From Pseudoalteromonas xiamenensis (GTDB taxonomy: Bacteria > Pseudomonadota > Gammaproteobacteria > Enterobacterales > Alteromonadaceae), in contig NZ_CP099917.1 of NCBI RefSeq assembly GCF_030994125.1, forward strand, positions 2,560,001 to 2,624,000: DNA of 64,000 bases, given 5' to 3'. The position numbers and the translations under genes are program-made. The notes beneath the pieces were generated by a model. That model saw only the letters and a list, made by a program, of their open reading frames with translations, was not told the origin of the DNA and did not search any database. Below are positions 1 to 11,839 of this stretch, piece after piece; position 1 is the first letter of the stretch, and each line of letters starts with the position of its first letter.

Positions 1-2872
<2,872 letters not shown>

Positions 2873-3002
2873 TACAACGCCAAAGTGGTTTAGTTGTTAG
2901 AAGTTAAGTATTGACTAAAGTAGACAACGACGAAGTAAAAGACATTAATATTAGCGTTCCAGATTTAGTTTACTTGCGGTAGCGAGTAGACGACCAGCTT
3001 AT

Positions 3003-3119
3003 GCTTGGTGACAATAGCGTTGTGGACCCACCTGACCCCATGCCGAACTCAGAAGTGAAACGCAACAGCGCCGATGATAGTGTGGCAGCTGCCATGTGAA
3101 AGTAGGACATCGCCAGGCT
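3003..3119 (+). rRNA. 5S ribosomal RNA
   Basis: Small rRNA of the large subunit, third gene of the rRNA operon, about 130 bases after 23S. The conserved core CCACCTGACCCCATGCCGAA and CTCAGAAGTGAAACG are present, and the 5' GCTTGG pairs with the 3' CCAGGC end to close helix I. A rho-independent terminator follows directly. No tRNA gene is seen between 23S and 5S or after 5S. The exact mature ends are uncertain by one or two bases. Confidence 0.96.
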
Positions 3120-3127
3120 CTAATTAA

Positions 3128-3166
3128 ATAAAAAGGCCTCTTCGAAAGAAGAGGCCTTTTTATTTA
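3128..3166 (+). terminator. rho-independent terminator of the rRNA operon
   Basis: A 12-base stem (AAAGGCCTCTTC / GAAGAGGCCTTT) with a GAAA tetraloop is followed by a T-rich run. It lies directly after 5S. Confidence 0.93.
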
Positions 3167-3186
3167 TTACGTGTTTAGGGATGTGC

Positions 3187-3289
3187 TACGTGAAAGTAGG
3201 GTGAAAAGTCGATTAGGGAAGCAAACAGTTTTGCTTCACTGGCTTTGAACGTCGAAGGCCTCTGGCCGTAGACCGGACATCGCCAGGCT
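3187..3289 (+). pseudogene. decayed 3' fragment of a second 5S rRNA, interrupted
   Basis: GCTACGTGAAAGTAGG at 3185-3200 resembles the 5S segment GCCATGTGAAAGTAGG at 3091-3106 (13 of 16 bases). The last 15 bases of 5S, GGACATCGCCAGGCT (3105-3119), recur exactly at 3275-3289. In the true gene these two blocks abut; here about 74 bases lie between them. That insert carries an 8-base hairpin, GAAGCAAA/TTTGCTTC (3218-3237). The tail CTTAATTAAA after the copy also resembles the tail after real 5S. I read this as a degraded tandem 5S copy with an insertion. Confidence 0.7.
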
Positions 3290-3310
3290 GGGCGCCCCCG
3301 ACTAGGCGTC

Positions 3311-3357
3311 CCCGACTCTTAATTAAAGAAAGCCCGATCTGAAAGAGTCGGGCTTTT
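3311..3357 (+). terminator. second terminator after the 5S remnant
   Basis: The hairpin AGCCCGA...TCGGGCT (3331-3353) is followed by TTTTTT. A competing perfect 10-base inverted repeat, CCCGACTCTT (3311-3320) with AAGAGTCGGG (3343-3352), shares the right arm, so two alternative stems are possible. Confidence 0.75.
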
Positions 3358-3607
3358 TTGCTTTTTGGCGCCGAAAACCAACTAAAGAGAAAACCACTAT
3401 TCGTCGAGCCATTCAGCTTTAAAATTTATTAATAGTTTGAAATAAATAGAATTTGAAATTTAACACAGACGACCTCTCTCCATTAGTCTAGTCTAAAATC
3501 AAAACCGCCATAACTGTAACTTCTTCAATGATTATTCATGGTAACGACAGCCTAAATTTGGCATAGTTACGCTTTCTCTCTTCGTAGATCCTTGGGGTAA
3601 TTAAGGA

Positions 3608-4960
3608 ATGCACGTACATATTCTTGGTATCTGTGGCACTTTCATGGGTGGTATTGCGGCTATAGCAAAAGCGCTTGGTCACAAAGTAACAGGGTCTGAT
3701 CTCAACGTTTATCCGCCAATGAGTACTCAACTCGAAGCGTTAGGCATTGAATTGATCCAAGGTTATGATGTATCTCAATTGAACCCTCGGCCAGATATAG
3801 TTGTCATTGGGAATGCAATGAGTCGTGGTAATGCCTGTGTGGAATATGTATTGAATAATCATATCCCCTATACCTCAGGGCCAGAGTGGCTTAAACATCA
3901 CGTATTACAAAATGCTTGGGTTTTAGCGGTTGCAGGAACTCATGGAAAAACAACCACCTCAAGTATGCTTGCTTGGATATTAGAGTACGCAGGATTGAAT
4001 CCTGGTTTTTTAATCGGTGGAATCGTTCAAAATTTCGGTCTATCGGCTCGCGTTACTGAAACACCATTCTTTGTTATTGAGGCCGATGAATACGATACGG
4101 CATTTTTCGACAAACGCAGTAAATTTGTCCATTACCTACCAAAGACACTAATTCTAAATAATCTAGAGTTTGACCACGCGGATATATTCAAAGATTTAGA
4201 CGCCATTGAAACCCAGTTCCACCATCTGATGCGCACACTTCCGTCAACCGGTAAAGTGGTTTATCCATTAGATGATGAAGCATTAGGGAGGGTACTTGAA
4301 CGCGGATGTTGGAGTGAACGTGAATCCATCGGGAAGGAATGGACGTATAACCTTATCAAGGCTGACGGCAGCGAATTCGATGTAGTTTTTGAAGGCAGTG
4401 TTAAAGGAAAGGTAAAGTGGAGCGCTATTGGTCTGCACAATGTGCATAATGCATTAGTTGCACTTGCAGCTGCGAGGCATGTGGGTGTCCCAATCGAACA
4501 GGGGATTGACGCACTAGCCGAGTTTATTAGTCCAAAACGTCGCATGGAAATCCGGGGGAGCGTCAATGGCGTCACCGTATACGATGACTTTGCACATCAC
4601 CCAACGGCAATTAAAACTACGCTTGAAGGGCTAAGAGCCAAAGTGGGTAGTGAACCAATTATTGCAATATTAGAACCGCGTTCTAACACCATGAAAATGG
4701 GTGTACACCAAAAGACACTACTCGAATCATTAGATACTGCAGACGCCGTTTATTTGTATGAGCCTGATGGATTGAATTGGTCTGTGACCGAGATAGCCAA
4801 ACAGTATGGCGCATTTTGCAGCAAACAAATAGACGAAATTGTCAGTACAGTGGTTGAAAAGTCGGTGCCGAATCAGCATATCCTTGTGATGAGTAACGGT
4901 GGATTTGATGGTATTCATACCAAATTATTGGACGCACTTTCTAAAAATGGAAAACATTAA
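3608..4960 (+). CDS. mpl: UDP-N-acetylmuramate:L-Ala-gamma-D-Glu-meso-DAP ligase Mpl
   Basis: Cytoplasmic ATP-dependent Mur ligase that rejoins recycled murein tripeptide to UDP-MurNAc, feeding it back into peptidoglycan synthesis. The 450 residues match the usual Mpl length. The N-terminal nucleotide-sugar-binding domain begins [14 protein letters not shown]; the ATP loop is AGTHGKTTT (about 109-117); the central motif is [13 protein letters not shown] (158-170), followed by [11 protein letters not shown]; and the C-terminal part has [12 protein letters not shown], which separates Mpl from MurC in my recollection of the family. ATG at 3608 sits directly after AAGGA, which is unusually close for a Shine-Dalgarno. 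First gene of a five-gene operon; its stop TAA shares its last base with the ubiX ATG. Confidence 0.95.
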   Translation: MHVHILGICGTFMGGIAAIAKALGHKVTGSDLNVYPPMSTQLEALGIELIQGYDVSQLNPRPDIVVIGNAMSRGNACVEYVLNNHIPYTSGPEWLKHHVLQNAWVLAVAGTHGKTTTSSMLAWILEYAGLNPGFLIGGIVQNFGLSARVTETPFFVIEADEYDTAFFDKRSKFVHYLPKTLILNNLEFDHADIFKDLDAIETQFHHLMRTLPSTGKVVYPLDDEALGRVLERGCWSERESIGKEWTYNLIKADGSEFDVVFEGSVKGKVKWSAIGLHNVHNALVALAAARHVGVPIEQGIDALAEFISPKRRMEIRGSVNGVTVYDDFAHHPTAIKTTLEGLRAKVGSEPIIAILEPRSNTMKMGVHQKTLLESLDTADAVYLYEPDGLNWSVTEIAKQYGAFCSKQIDEIVSTVVEKSVPNQHILVMSNGGFDGIHTKLLDALSKNGKH

Positions 4961-5586
4961 TGGCTGACTATAAACAAGCGATTACGCTTGGCTTTAGTGG
5001 AGCGTCAGGCGCACCCTATGGTTTACGACTTCTAGAGATTTTGGTCGCGCTCAATTACGAAGTTTTTGTGCTTATTTCAAGTGCAGCTCGCGTTGTATTA
5101 GATACCGAGTCAAATGTAAAACTATCGGCAAATGAGGAAAAAGCAGCGGAGCAATTGTCAGCACGCTTCGACGCGAAGGAAGGTCAAATCAAAGTATTCG
5201 GAAAGGAAAACTGGTTTAGCCCCGTCGCATCAGGGTCTGCCGCGCCAAAGCAAATGGTTATTTGTCCTTGCAGTGTCGGTACCGTTTCAGCGATTGCGCA
5301 AGGTGCATCTGATAATCTCCTCGAGCGTGCGGCTGACGTCGTCATTAAAGAGAGAGGTCAGTTGATTGTCGTGCCTAGAGAAACGCCTTTTAGCGAAATC
5401 CATCTTGAGAATATGCTCAAACTGAGTCGGTTAGGCGTCACTGTGATGCCTGCTGCACCAGGGTTTTACCATCAACCAAAGTCGATTGACGATCTCGTCG
5501 ATTTCATGGTTTCACGTATTTTAGATCATTTGGGGATAACGCATACGCTTACTGAGCGTTGGGGATACGGAGAGAAAAAATCGTAA
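4960..5586 (+). CDS. ubiX: flavin prenyltransferase UbiX
   Basis: Makes prenylated FMN, the cofactor of the UbiD decarboxylase in ubiquinone synthesis. The 208-residue protein opens with the flavoprotein motif [18 protein letters not shown]. It carries [24 protein letters not shown] and [15 protein letters not shown] blocks, given here in part, which are typical of the UbiX/Pad1 family. It overlaps mpl by one base (TAATG) and the next gene by one base, so translation is probably coupled. The mpl-ubiX pairing is common in gammaproteobacteria, but the two products act in different pathways. Confidence 0.95.
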   Translation: MADYKQAITLGFSGASGAPYGLRLLEILVALNYEVFVLISSAARVVLDTESNVKLSANEEKAAEQLSARFDAKEGQIKVFGKENWFSPVASGSAAPKQMVICPCSVGTVSAIAQGASDNLLERAADVVIKERGQLIVVPRETPFSEIHLENMLKLSRLGVTVMPAAPGFYHQPKSIDDLVDFMVSRILDHLGITHTLTERWGYGEKKS

Positions 5587-6500
5587 TGAATGCGCTCGAA
5601 ATAAAGGGGCTTCGCAAAGTTTATAGCAATGGCGTTGAGGCTGTAAAAAACATTGATTTGACCGTCAAACAAGGGGATTTCTTTGCTTTGCTTGGTCCAA
5701 ATGGCGCGGGAAAGTCAACGACGATCGGCGTCATTTCCTCTTTGGTAAATAAGACCTCGGGTGACGTAAAGGTGTTTGGCCATTCGATAGACACCGCATT
5801 GGAGGCTGCAAAAGCTGATCTTGGGCTCGTACCGCAAGAGTTCAACTTTAGTCAATTTGAAACTCTAGAACAAATCCTAGTGACGCAAGCTGGTTACTAT
5901 GGTGTGCCGCGAGCAGTAGCAATAGAACGGTCAGATAAGTTACTAACCCAGCTAGGACTTTACGAGAAAAAGGACAAACAGGCTAGAACGTTGTCTGGGG
6001 GCATGAAACGACGTCTCATGATTGCTAGAGCATTAATGCATGAGCCAAAACTGCTTATTTTGGATGAACCTACTGCAGGTGTAGACATCGAGCTACGCCG
6101 CTCGATGTGGGAATTTTTGCGCAAAATAAATCAACAAGGTGTCACTATCATTTTAACGACGCATTATTTAGAAGAAGCCGAATTGCTTTGCCGCAATATC
6201 GCGATTATCGATAAAGGCGTCATCGTTGAAAATACGACCATTAAAGCATTGCTCGCAAAATTGGACAAAGAGACGTTCATTTTAGACCTGAGTCCAACGA
6301 CACAGGCGATAAGATTAGACGGATATGGCTTTAGCCAAGTGGATGACCATACTCTTGAAGTGGAAGTGGCGAAATCCCAAGGGCTTAATAATGTCTTTTT
6401 GCAACTAAATGAGCAAAGTATTCAAGTGTTAAGTATGCGCAATAAGGCCAATCGCTTAGAAGAGCTGTTCGTTGGTCTATTAGAACAAGGGCGAGACTAA
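5586..6500 (+). CDS. yadG: ABC-2 exporter ATP-binding subunit (YadG-like)
   Basis: ATPase of a two-component ABC exporter, partner of the next gene. Walker A is GPNGAGKST, the signature is LSGGMKRR, Walker B is LLILDEPTAGVD and the H-loop is TTHYLEEAE, so it should be active. I chose ATG 5586 ([13 protein letters not shown]), which shares one base with the ubiX stop; an in-frame ATG at 5559 would add nine residues inside ubiX. The length of 304 residues is near that of E. coli YadG (about 308). The C-terminal 80 residues after the ATPase core are family-typical. The substrate is unknown. Confidence 0.9.
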   Translation: MNALEIKGLRKVYSNGVEAVKNIDLTVKQGDFFALLGPNGAGKSTTIGVISSLVNKTSGDVKVFGHSIDTALEAAKADLGLVPQEFNFSQFETLEQILVTQAGYYGVPRAVAIERSDKLLTQLGLYEKKDKQARTLSGGMKRRLMIARALMHEPKLLILDEPTAGVDIELRRSMWEFLRKINQQGVTIILTTHYLEEAELLCRNIAIIDKGVIVENTTIKALLAKLDKETFILDLSPTTQAIRLDGYGFSQVDDHTLEVEVAKSQGLNNVFLQLNEQSIQVLSMRNKANRLEELFVGLLEQGRD

Positions 6501-7273
6501 TGGGGCTACTAAAATATCGGGTTGCACTACAAAGTATTTGGATAAAAGAGTGTATTCGCTTTTTACGGATCTGGGTGCAGACGCTTGTTCCACCGGCTAT
6601 TACGATGACGCTGTATTTTCTTATTTTTGGCAGCTTAATAGGTTCGCGTATTGGTCAGATGGGCGGCTTCAGTTACATGGAGTTTATCGTACCTGGTCTC
6701 ATCATGATGTCGGTTATCACTAATTCCTATGCGAATGTCGCGTCGAGCTTCTATTCCACCAAATTTCAAAAGAGTATTGAAGAACTGCTCGTCGCCCCAG
6801 TACCGAATTACATCATCGTGCTTGGTTACATGGGAGGAGGGATGGCCCGGGGTGTATTAGTTGGTGCGATAGTGACGTGTATTAGTTTATTGTTCGTTGA
6901 TATTCAAATTCATCACATCGGCATTATCGTTGCCACTGTAGTTCTGACGTCCGCGGTTTTTTCGCTCGGGGGTCTTATTAATGCCGTGTACGCAAATAGT
7001 TTTGACGACATCAGCATCATTCCGACTTTTGTGCTGACTCCGCTCACTTATTTGGGTGGCGTATTTTATTCTATAAGCCTTTTACCCGATGTCTGGCAAA
7101 TGGTATCTAAGGCCAACCCTATCGTGTACATGGTGAATGCCTTCCGTTATGGTTTTCTTGGCGTTTCGGACATCGATATTGGTGTAGCGTTTGGTGTGTT
7201 GAGTGCTTTGATTGTTGCCATGTTCACGTTAGCTCTTACGTTGATTAAGCGAGGTACAGGGCTAAGACACTAA
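6500..7273 (+). CDS. yadH: ABC-2 exporter permease (YadH-like)
   Basis: Inner-membrane permease of the exporter with the preceding ATPase. The 257-residue ABC-2 type protein has about six hydrophobic spans and typical motifs such as VPGLIMMSVITNSYANVASSF and FRYGFLGVSD. It overlaps both neighbours by one base (TAATG at each side), a strong sign of a translationally coupled unit. The YadGH substrate is unknown in the family, so only a general export role can be given. Confidence 0.9.
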   Translation: MGLLKYRVALQSIWIKECIRFLRIWVQTLVPPAITMTLYFLIFGSLIGSRIGQMGGFSYMEFIVPGLIMMSVITNSYANVASSFYSTKFQKSIEELLVAPVPNYIIVLGYMGGGMARGVLVGAIVTCISLLFVDIQIHHIGIIVATVVLTSAVFSLGGLINAVYANSFDDISIIPTFVLTPLTYLGGVFYSISLLPDVWQMVSKANPIVYMVNAFRYGFLGVSDIDIGVAFGVLSALIVAMFTLALTLIKRGTGLRH

Positions 7274-7938
7274 TGGTAATGGCAAACTCAAAATGCGTGA
7301 TAAGTAATCAAGATGGCATGCATGACAAGCTTGAAGATATTGTAACGACGCATTTGCGATCGCCCTTTTTAAAGCCAATTGCGACACATACTCACGTCGC
7401 TTTTGAGGTCGTAAAAAAACATGTGGACGCGTTTACCGGTCCACTTGTTTTCGATTCTTGTTGCGGCGTTGGTGAAAGTACAGCGAATATTGCCAAGCGA
7501 CATCCTCAAGCGTTAGTTATTGGCATTGATAAATCATCGCATCGATTAAATAAGCATGATGTCGAGTATCGGCAATCTGAAATTGGGCAATATCTGCTTG
7601 TTCGTGCGGATTTAAACGACTTTTGGCGTTTAGCGGTGGAAGCCGGTTGGCAATTATCCCATCACTATCTGCTGTATCCAAACCCTTGGCCGAAGGCTAA
7701 GCATATTAAACGGCGCTGGCATGGCGGGTCTGTATTTCCTTATATGTTAAAATTGGGTGGGCAACTCGAAGTCAGAAGTAACTGGTCCACGTATGTTGAA
7801 GAATTTGCCTTTGCTCTTACACTTGCTGGTTTCCCCACAAGCGCAGAGCCCTATGAAAGCAACGAGCCGATTACGCCTTTTGAGCGTAAATATTGGGCAT
7901 CAGGTCAGTTAAGCACTCGCTTGACGAGGATGCTTTAA
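7273..7938 (+). CDS. TrmB-like SAM-dependent methyltransferase
   Basis: Predicted class I methyltransferase of 221 residues resembling tRNA (guanine-N7) methyltransferase. The SAM-binding region reads FDSCCGVGESTANIAKRHP, followed by VIGIDKSSHRL. The later PNPWPKAKHIKRRWHG recalls the TrmB motif FPDPWHKARHNKRR. It is shorter and more divergent than canonical TrmB, and the acidic D in FPDPW is replaced by N, so it may be a paralogue with a different RNA substrate. Last gene of the mpl operon, with a one-base overlap to the permease. Its 3' end overlaps the convergent GGDEF-EAL gene by 30 bases. Confidence 0.7.
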   Translation: MVMANSKCVISNQDGMHDKLEDIVTTHLRSPFLKPIATHTHVAFEVVKKHVDAFTGPLVFDSCCGVGESTANIAKRHPQALVIGIDKSSHRLNKHDVEYRQSEIGQYLLVRADLNDFWRLAVEAGWQLSHHYLLYPNPWPKAKHIKRRWHGGSVFPYMLKLGGQLEVRSNWSTYVEEFAFALTLAGFPTSAEPYESNEPITPFERKYWASGQLSTRLTRML

Positions 7939-9792
7939 TAGTTGTTGTGGCACTTGTGGACTCGAAGAGCCGACAAACCGTCCTTGCAAAGAATGTACGC
8001 CGAGCTCAACGAGCTTGTCATATTGTTCAGCACTTTCAACATCCATTGCGCAAAGTTTAACTTTCGCGACATCACATTGTACCGCCATATGGTGGACGTA
8101 TTCCGCAACATGGCAGTCATCGCAAACATGCTCTGTGATGTGAGGTGCAAGCATAATGGCGTCAATGTCTAGCCTGATCACCCGTGTAACCGTAATTAAA
8201 CCGCTGCTAACATGGTTTATGAGCACCTTGACACCTTTGGCTTTGACTTGCGTGATGAACGCTGCAACGACGGAATAATTACTTAATAAATCTTGTTCAT
8301 CGACTTCAAAGGTAATTCGGTGAGGTGTCGGATAACGGCGAAGTTCTCCTTTGAGTAAATCGAGAAAATGGGGATCGCACATCGCTGCAAATGGTACCAC
8401 AATACTCCAATGGAGCGACTCTTTACGAAACCGTTCAATGCAGCGTTTAAGTAAAATTTGGCATAGCTGGCTTGATAAGCCGGAGTTAAACAAAATAGGG
8501 TCGAGTCGCTGTGCAACGAGTAGTTGTCCAAACTCGTTAAAGATCCGTGCAGTACACGCAATTTGGTTGATTAAATTAGAATGAGGTTCACAACGAGGCT
8601 CATAAAATGGCTGAATGTGTTGGCTTTGTATGGCCCGATGGATACTGTTCGTGAGCAAAAGATGGTTTTTATGATCAAGGTGTCCCGACAGATTCTCATA
8701 ACTGTAAACACGTAACAACTCGCCTTGCTGTTTTGCTTGGCGGCAGGCTACGTAGGCGTTTTCAAGCACCATCTGTGCATTGCCGGTTGCGATGCCTGCG
8801 TGAAGATGAATACAGACGTGAGGATTGCTAATAATTGGGCTGTATACCGGAAAGCTACGGATCAGATCAACCAGTTGAGATTCATCGCCTTCTTCAAACA
8901 AAATCGCACATTTTCCCGTTGCGAGGCGAAAAACGGAGTGAGGAGCGGTGCGAGAAGCGAAAAAATCCATTAGTTTTTGCATCACGTCTTCAGCAACTTT
9001 TATTCCGTAAAATCCAATAATGTCCTCTAAATCCTTCACCCAAATTACAGCCAAACTCCAATGTAAATGTTGCTTGCGACGTAATTTCGTCATAAGCGCA
9101 ACGCGAGCCGGAAAGCCAGTCGAAGGGTCATATTCTAGGGTGCGTCGATAAGTAACAAAGTACAAAAATCCGACAAGTGCGGCGATAAAGAAAAAGAAAC
9201 TCGCGGTCAGAATTGCTTGCCGTGCGCTTTGTTGTAGCTGTGCTTCTAAATCGGCGAGCGCGATGTCTGCCCCAGCAATATAAGCCTGACCAGAAGGAGC
9301 GATGTAAGGCACGAAAACAGATTTAAAACTGCCCCAACGGTCGTGAGCCACTTCAAAAAGCGGTGTTGTAGAGGAAAATGCTTGGACATTAACCGTGGTT
9401 GCTTCGGCATAGGCTTCTTTAAACCGACTAATTCGGCCTATTTTATGGTCGTACTCAGTGAAACTTGACGCTGTAAATCGCACCGACGGTGGATCGTATA
9501 TCATTGTGTAGACATATGTCATATCAAGGGCTTTAGCCAACTCTGAGAGCTTATTGCTTGCAGCTTGGTAATCTTCGTTTGTCAGTTGATTAAGCTTGTC
9601 GTGGTAATCGCGTCCTAGAATTAATGGGACAGTACGCGCTGCATGTAAAAGCCTAGCGTCAACTTCAGACATGATTTCTTCACGCGTGGTCTTATAGGAG
9701 ATATAGACATACGCGACGAGGCTTGAGATAAAAAGCACGGCGCCGACGATGAGCCACAAATTGGGGATGTTTTTAAGCTTAAGGGTTTTCAT
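7909..9792 (-). CDS. membrane-bound protein with degenerate GGDEF and EAL domains
   Basis: A 627-residue protein. TM helices are near 12-31 and 194-214 and enclose a periplasmic sensor of about 160 residues, probably Cache-like. A GGDEF-like domain follows (about 220-365), in which the active-site loop is TGKCA (292-296) rather than GGDEF. The EAL-like domain (about 375-620) has ARIF in place of EAL, NH where the catalytic DD is expected in GVKVLINHVSSG, and no conserved Asn or second-metal residues. I infer no c-di-GMP synthesis or hydrolysis. It could bind c-di-GMP or act by protein contact, like CsrD, though the sensor differs. Upstream ATG at 9792. Confidence 0.8.
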   Translation of the reverse strand: MKTLKLKNIPNLWLIVGAVLFISSLVAYVYISYKTTREEIMSEVDARLLHAARTVPLILGRDYHDKLNQLTNEDYQAASNKLSELAKALDMTYVYTMIYDPPSVRFTASSFTEYDHKIGRISRFKEAYAEATTVNVQAFSSTTPLFEVAHDRWGSFKSVFVPYIAPSGQAYIAGADIALADLEAQLQQSARQAILTASFFFFIAALVGFLYFVTYRRTLEYDPSTGFPARVALMTKLRRKQHLHWSLAVIWVKDLEDIIGFYGIKVAEDVMQKLMDFFASRTAPHSVFRLATGKCAILFEEGDESQLVDLIRSFPVYSPIISNPHVCIHLHAGIATGNAQMVLENAYVACRQAKQQGELLRVYSYENLSGHLDHKNHLLLTNSIHRAIQSQHIQPFYEPRCEPHSNLINQIACTARIFNEFGQLLVAQRLDPILFNSGLSSQLCQILLKRCIERFRKESLHWSIVVPFAAMCDPHFLDLLKGELRRYPTPHRITFEVDEQDLLSNYSVVAAFITQVKAKGVKVLINHVSSGLITVTRVIRLDIDAIMLAPHITEHVCDDCHVAEYVHHMAVQCDVAKVKLCAMDVESAEQYDKLVELGVHSLQGRFVGSSSPQVPQQLLKHPRQASA

Positions 9793-10090
9793 TAGCAGTA
9801 TCCTTTTGCTAGTGTTCCTTTATTTTATCCGTATGTAGTTGTTTAGCTCAACCTCACTCGGATGAACGAGCGAAAGGATAAGACAAAAGCTTCTCAAGTG
9901 TAGAACGCCAAGGTATAAATGTCTTGGATATTTCATTAAAAAGTCATGGTTGCGACACTTTTCTAAAGGAGATAGAAGACTTTTCTTGTCGTTTCCAGTA
10001 AAGTGAGCCGTTTCTTTTTATCAAGTATGCAACTAGATTGGTGTGATTATGCCGCTATTTGCAGTTATAAGGTTAGATAACGGGTAGGTT
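9793..10090. other. intergenic region between divergent genes
   Basis: 298 bases between the degenerate GGDEF-EAL gene (minus) and panP (plus), so it must hold two promoters. I see no box pair good enough to call. A short inverted repeat CCAAG/CTTGG lies near 9910. No ORF with a start signal is seen. Confidence 0.4.
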
Positions 10091-11716
10091 ATGGACCAAA
10101 AGCGTTGTGCTGTCGCTTCTGAAGATACTCTTATGCGTATATTTACTGTTCCTGAAGCGCCAGGGTCGACTTTAAGCAGAATCGAGCTAGAAATTTCGAG
10201 CAATTTGGCTGGATTTTTAAAAGAGAATATTGCTGCTGTAGAAAAGCCGCTGCATGAAATCGAGAAAGATTTTCAGTCAGCAGCGATACCAGAAGAGCCA
10301 ATGTTCGTTTCCGACTATGCGCAAGAAATTATGGACCAGTTAGTCGCCCATTCAGTGCATACTGCTGCTCCTAGCTTTATTGGTCATATGACTTCTGCAT
10401 TACCACACTTTGTGCTGCCATTATCGAAGCTGATGGTGGGTCTTAACCAAAACTTGGTAAAAATTGAGACGTCCAAAGCGTTTACGCCATTAGAGCGTCA
10501 GGTGCTTGGGATGATGCATCACTTGGCCTTCGGCGAAAGCAAAGGGTTCTACAATAAATGTATGCACAGCGCGAATACCGCACTTGGCGCATTTTGCTCT
10601 GGCGGCACCATTGCAAACATTTCAGCGCTTTGGATTGCACGAAACCGACTCTTAAAGCCTGATGGTGAGTTTACTGGCATTTCAGCGCAAGGGATGGTGG
10701 CTGGTTTATTGCATTATGGTTATCGAGGACTTGCGGTTCTCGTGTCTGAACGTGGCCACTACTCGTTGGGCAAGGCTGCGGACGTACTGGGCATTGGCCG
10801 AGACAACTTTGTGGCCATTCCAACCGACCACAACAACCGTGTTCGTGTAGATTTAATGCGCCAAAAAGCGCTAGAACTTGAAGCTAAAGGCATTAAAGTG
10901 ATGGCCCTGGTAGGGGTCGCAGGGACTACAGAAACGGGCAATATCGATCCTTTAGAGGACATGGCGGACTTGGCGGTAGAGTTAGGCTGTCATTTTCATG
11001 TGGACGCTGCATGGGGTGGGGCAACATTACTGTCCCAAACACATCGTCATTTACTTAAAGGTGTGGAACGAGCTGATTCAATCACGATCGATGCGCATAA
11101 ACAAATGTATGTGCCGATGGGAGCTGGGTTAGTGCTTTTTAAAGATCCTGCGGCGACAGACGCGATTGAGCATCATGCTGAGTATATTCTACGTAAAGGG
11201 TCTAAAGATTTAGGTAGTCACACCTTAGAGGGCAGCCGTCCAGGTATGGCGATGTTAGTCCATGCGTGCTTAAGAGTGATCGGTCGCAAAGGCTATGAAA
11301 TGCTGATTGATAAAAGTATTTCGAAAGCCAAATATTTTGCTGATTTGATTAAAGCGGATGAAGATTTTGAACTGATTTCAGAACCTGAACTATGCTTACT
11401 GACGTACCGTTTAGTGCCCAAAGCCATTAAAGACGCGATTGCTAAAGCAAGCGACGAAGAAAAAATAGAGATTTATGCGGCATTAAATCGATTCACTGCC
11501 AGCATGCAAAAGCGACAACGTGAAGCGGGTCGTTCTTTTGTTTCTCGTACGCGTTTAACACCTGTCCAATATCAGAATCAACCGACGGTTGTGTTCCGGG
11601 TTGTACTCGCAAATCCTCTAACCTCAGAAACGATTTTGCATGAAATATTGGCTGAGCAAAAGCAGCTGATGAACACAGATCCTGTCTTCAAAAAGTATTT
11701 GTCGAAATACATGTAG
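10091..11716 (+). CDS. panP: PLP-dependent aspartate 1-decarboxylase PanP
   Basis: Group II PLP decarboxylase that makes beta-alanine from aspartate for pantothenate and CoA in Vibrio and relatives lacking PanD. It was formerly annotated as glutamate decarboxylase. The 541 residues fit the family. The PLP lysine is K337 in TIDAHKQMYVP; D305 in HFHVDAAWGG contacts the pyridine nitrogen; FCSGGTIANISAL (about 168-180) binds the cofactor phosphate. The extra N-terminal stretch before SFIGHMTSALPHF is typical of this subgroup. Monocistronic as far as can be seen. Substrate assignment rests on overall similarity as I recall it, so some doubt remains between Asp and Glu. Confidence 0.85.
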   Translation: MDQKRCAVASEDTLMRIFTVPEAPGSTLSRIELEISSNLAGFLKENIAAVEKPLHEIEKDFQSAAIPEEPMFVSDYAQEIMDQLVAHSVHTAAPSFIGHMTSALPHFVLPLSKLMVGLNQNLVKIETSKAFTPLERQVLGMMHHLAFGESKGFYNKCMHSANTALGAFCSGGTIANISALWIARNRLLKPDGEFTGISAQGMVAGLLHYGYRGLAVLVSERGHYSLGKAADVLGIGRDNFVAIPTDHNNRVRVDLMRQKALELEAKGIKVMALVGVAGTTETGNIDPLEDMADLAVELGCHFHVDAAWGGATLLSQTHRHLLKGVERADSITIDAHKQMYVPMGAGLVLFKDPAATDAIEHHAEYILRKGSKDLGSHTLEGSRPGMAMLVHACLRVIGRKGYEMLIDKSISKAKYFADLIKADEDFELISEPELCLLTYRLVPKAIKDAIAKASDEEKIEIYAALNRFTASMQKRQREAGRSFVSRTRLTPVQYQNQPTVVFRVVLANPLTSETILHEILAEQKQLMNTDPVFKKYLSKYM

Positions 11717-11839
11717 CTGATATGGTTGTCGTCAATTAAGTGGCTGTTTACATTTTCTTGACGGCTTACCTATTTCGTGGTTTTCTTAATGTATGATATG
11801 GAGGCTGTTGCCTTTTCGTTGTAACTATCAAAGAGAACC

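Larger units (their letters stand above)
3120..3607. other. gene-free stretch between the rRNA operon and mpl
   Basis: Apart from the two terminators and the 5S remnant, the stretch 3363-3607 is AT-rich and must contain the promoter of the mpl operon. I cannot assign -35 and -10 boxes convincingly. No ORF with a ribosome binding site is seen. Confidence 0.5.

Noticed and set aside
11758..11805. TTGACG with downstream TATGAT as promoter of the GAF-GGDEF gene
   Set aside because: The spacing of about 28 bases is far too long for a sigma-70 promoter.
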